Shown piece by piece: positions 62,831 through 64,000 of a DNA stretch of 64,000 nt. The number at the start of each line of letters is the position of its first letter. Within the stretch, counting starts at the first letter, position 1. The notes under the pieces are model-generated. The model did not search any database, was not told where the DNA came from, and saw nothing but the letters and a program-made list of their open reading frames with translations. Source of the DNA: Natronococcus sp. AD-5 (GTDB taxonomy: Archaea > Halobacteriota > Halobacteria > Halobacteriales > Natrialbaceae); assembly GCF_030734285.1 (NCBI RefSeq), contig NZ_CP132294.1, positions 2,294,001 to 2,358,000 on the forward strand, in the 5' to 3' direction. Position numbers and translations under genes: made by a program.

Positions 62831-63277
62831 TCAGGGCCGCATCCGATCGACGATCGCCTCGATCTCACCGTCAAACCGGAGGGACTCGAGTTCGGTGTCG
62901 AGATCCAGGGTAGCGAGGATCGCCTCGCCGGCGGGCTTTCGCCGGAGTTTGAGCGCGGTGATGAGGTACGACAGCCGGAGCAGTCGGAGCGCGCGATCGA
63001 CGTCGTCGGCGGAGTCGACCGTGAAACTCGTCCAGCCGCCGCCGGCGAAGCGGTGTTCGTTCGTTTCGCCGTCGGCGATCAGGCGATCCGCGACGCGCTT
63101 GGGGAAGTTGATATCGACGACGCGAGTGCCGTGCGTGTGACCGATCTCGCGTCCGTCGACCGTAAACTCGGCCGTTCCGAGCCGGTGGGGGCCGACGCCT
63201 ACGCCGGGCCACGACGAGACGGTTTCGACGAGTCTGCCGCCGGCGCGGTTCGCTTCGCCGGTCGGTGCTGGTGCCAT
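62831..63277 (-). CDS. DUF5519 (luciferase-domain-named) protein
   Basis: A 148-residue small protein. [22 protein letters not shown] and [19 protein letters not shown] are the signature of DUF5519, found in haloarchaea and actinobacteria. The database name 'luciferase domain' has no functional basis. The remaining sequence ([22 protein letters not shown]) is helical. The upstream extension is Arg/Ser-rich and not supported, so the ATG at 63277 is used. Confidence 0.78.
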   Translation of the reverse strand: MAPAPTGEANRAGGRLVETVSSWPGVGVGPHRLGTAEFTVDGREIGHTHGTRVVDINFPKRVADRLIADGETNEHRFAGGGWTSFTVDSADDVDRALRLLRLSYLITALKLRRKPAGEAILATLDLDTELESLRFDGEIEAIVDRMRP

Positions 63278-63365
63278 ACGGAGAATAGGCGACTCGAGGG
63301 AATAAGGCTTCCAGCGGGTCGTAGCCGGACGATGCCGGCGGGACGCTGCGGCGCGAGTCGGCCGG

Positions 63366-63485
63366 TCAGTTGCGAAATTCCTCGAGTGTAGCTCTCGCCT
63401 TGTCGGCGGCGACCGCTTCGACCTCGTCGTTCGCGGCCCTGTAGACGATCGTCGCGGTGCCGAGTTCGGCCACACTGGGATCCAC
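63366..63485 (-). CDS. Possible 39-residue protein or gene remnant
   Basis: Minus-strand GTG at 63485 to TGA at 63366. The peptide (VDPSVAELGTATIVYRAAND then EVEAVAADKARATLEEFRN) has haloarchaeal composition. It may be a short gene or the tail of a frame-disrupted one. Low confidence. Confidence 0.3.
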   Translation of the reverse strand: MDPSVAELGTATIVYRAANDEVEAVAADKARATLEEFRN

Positions 63486-63611
63486 CGTGCGCGATCGGGA
63501 AGGCGCCGTCCCGGCAGTTGCGATCTTCCGCCGGAGCGGGTCGAACGGCTAGCGTGTGCGATTGCCATAGTTAGGCTCGTCCCGTATTGCCGTCGCGGGC
63601 CTACCGACGGT

Positions 63612-64000
63612 ATGAATCTCGGACACGTAACTCGGCTCGAAGACTTCGGAACGCGGTCGCTCGTAACCCACGCGATCATGGCGCTCTCGTTCGGCGGTGC
63701 GATCCTCGCGGGGCTGTTCATCGAGGGCGAACTGGGCGCGGTCTCGTTCGTCGCACTCCTCAACGTCACCGCGGGGGTGTGGATCGCCCAGTCGATCCAC
63801 TCCCTCGGCCACGGGACAAGCGGCGACTACGACGGCATCCTGAACGAAATCGTCGACCTCGCCGACACGAAGACCGCCCCCGGACTCGACACCGGTCGAC
63901 TGGCTCGCCTGCTCACGCTGATCGCAGCCGTGACGGCCGTGTCGCTGCTGACGTCGGCTCAGGTCCTGACAGGAGCGCTGTTCTCGATCGCCGTCGTCGC
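63612..64000 (+). CDS. Membrane protein, C-terminus beyond window (partial)
   Basis: The ATG at 63612 opens a frame that is still open at the right edge. About 130 residues are visible: N-terminal MNLGHVTRLEDFGTRSLVTH, helices at about 20-35, 45-62 and 99-130. The family is not recognised from this piece. The coding style (acidic loops, hydrophobic helices) supports a real gene. Confidence 0.6.
   Translation, partial: MNLGHVTRLEDFGTRSLVTHAIMALSFGGAILAGLFIEGELGAVSFVALLNVTAGVWIAQSIHSLGHGTSGDYDGILNEIVDLADTKTAPGLDTGRLARLLTLIAAVTAVSLLTSAQVLTGALFSIAVV

Overview
The window is a chromosomal segment of a halophilic archaeon (class Halobacteria). The evidence is the very high GC content, the acidic proteins, the frequent CTCGAG words, TATA boxes placed about 25-28 nt before start codons (leaderless mRNAs), and archaeal housekeeping genes: pantoate kinase, archaeal AspRS, a GGGP synthase-like enzyme, Lsm/L37e and Pelota. 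The codon and word style is compatible with Natrialbales, but genus cannot be fixed from the sequence alone. No tRNA, rRNA or CRISPR array was seen.

1-16 kb: a truncated membrane protein, pantoate kinase (CoA synthesis), a membrane-anchored beta-propeller protein, a universal stress protein, a CPA1-type antiporter, aspS, a short graveyard with remnants of a cytochrome P450 and a bat-type HTH regulator, a sirtuin, small proteins (one 52 aa), a HalOD1 protein, a GGGP synthase-like enzyme, a methyltransferase, a seven-PAS histidine kinase and thrC. 16-33 kb: DUF4013 protein, the lsm-rpl37e pair, a zincin, small membrane proteins, an NTF2-like protein, an SRPBCC-ADH pair, an AI-2E family permease, an SPW protein, a Dna2-like nuclease-helicase, a PAP2 phosphatase, a LarA-like protein, a K+ channel and a HypE-like AIR synthase.

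33-44 kb is a catabolic island: an F420-dependent LLM oxidoreductase, an SDR, an FMN alpha-hydroxy-acid oxidase, a HAD phosphatase, a GNAT, an acyl-CoA dehydrogenase of the ACAD10/11 type, an APH-like kinase, two MaoC hydratases and a fused 3-hydroxyacyl-CoA dehydrogenase/enoyl-CoA hydratase. The HAD, kinase and dehydrogenase are the three modules of mammalian ACAD10. This suggests a split phosphorylation-elimination route for 4-hydroxyacyl-CoAs feeding beta-oxidation, and it is the strongest candidate for an undescribed archaeal system here.

44-49 kb is accessory DNA: a stand-alone IS1341-type TnpB element with matching terminal hairpins, and two Tat-exported predicted lipoproteins resembling a Dyp-type peroxidase and a copper amine oxidase, both with altered catalytic residues. 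49-64 kb holds an Lrp-like regulator, an alpha/beta hydrolase with Asp nucleophile, an Lhr-type helicase, a Tat-exported papain-like protein, an ADH, an RNase Z-like MBL protein, a CxxC micro-protein, an NTF2-like protein, an RND exporter with a long coiled coil co-transcribed with a TrmB regulator, pelA, a DUF5519 protein and a truncated membrane protein. Several promoters carry palindromes over the TATA box. Two or three genes are preceded by short leaderless ORFs that abut or overlap the main start codon.
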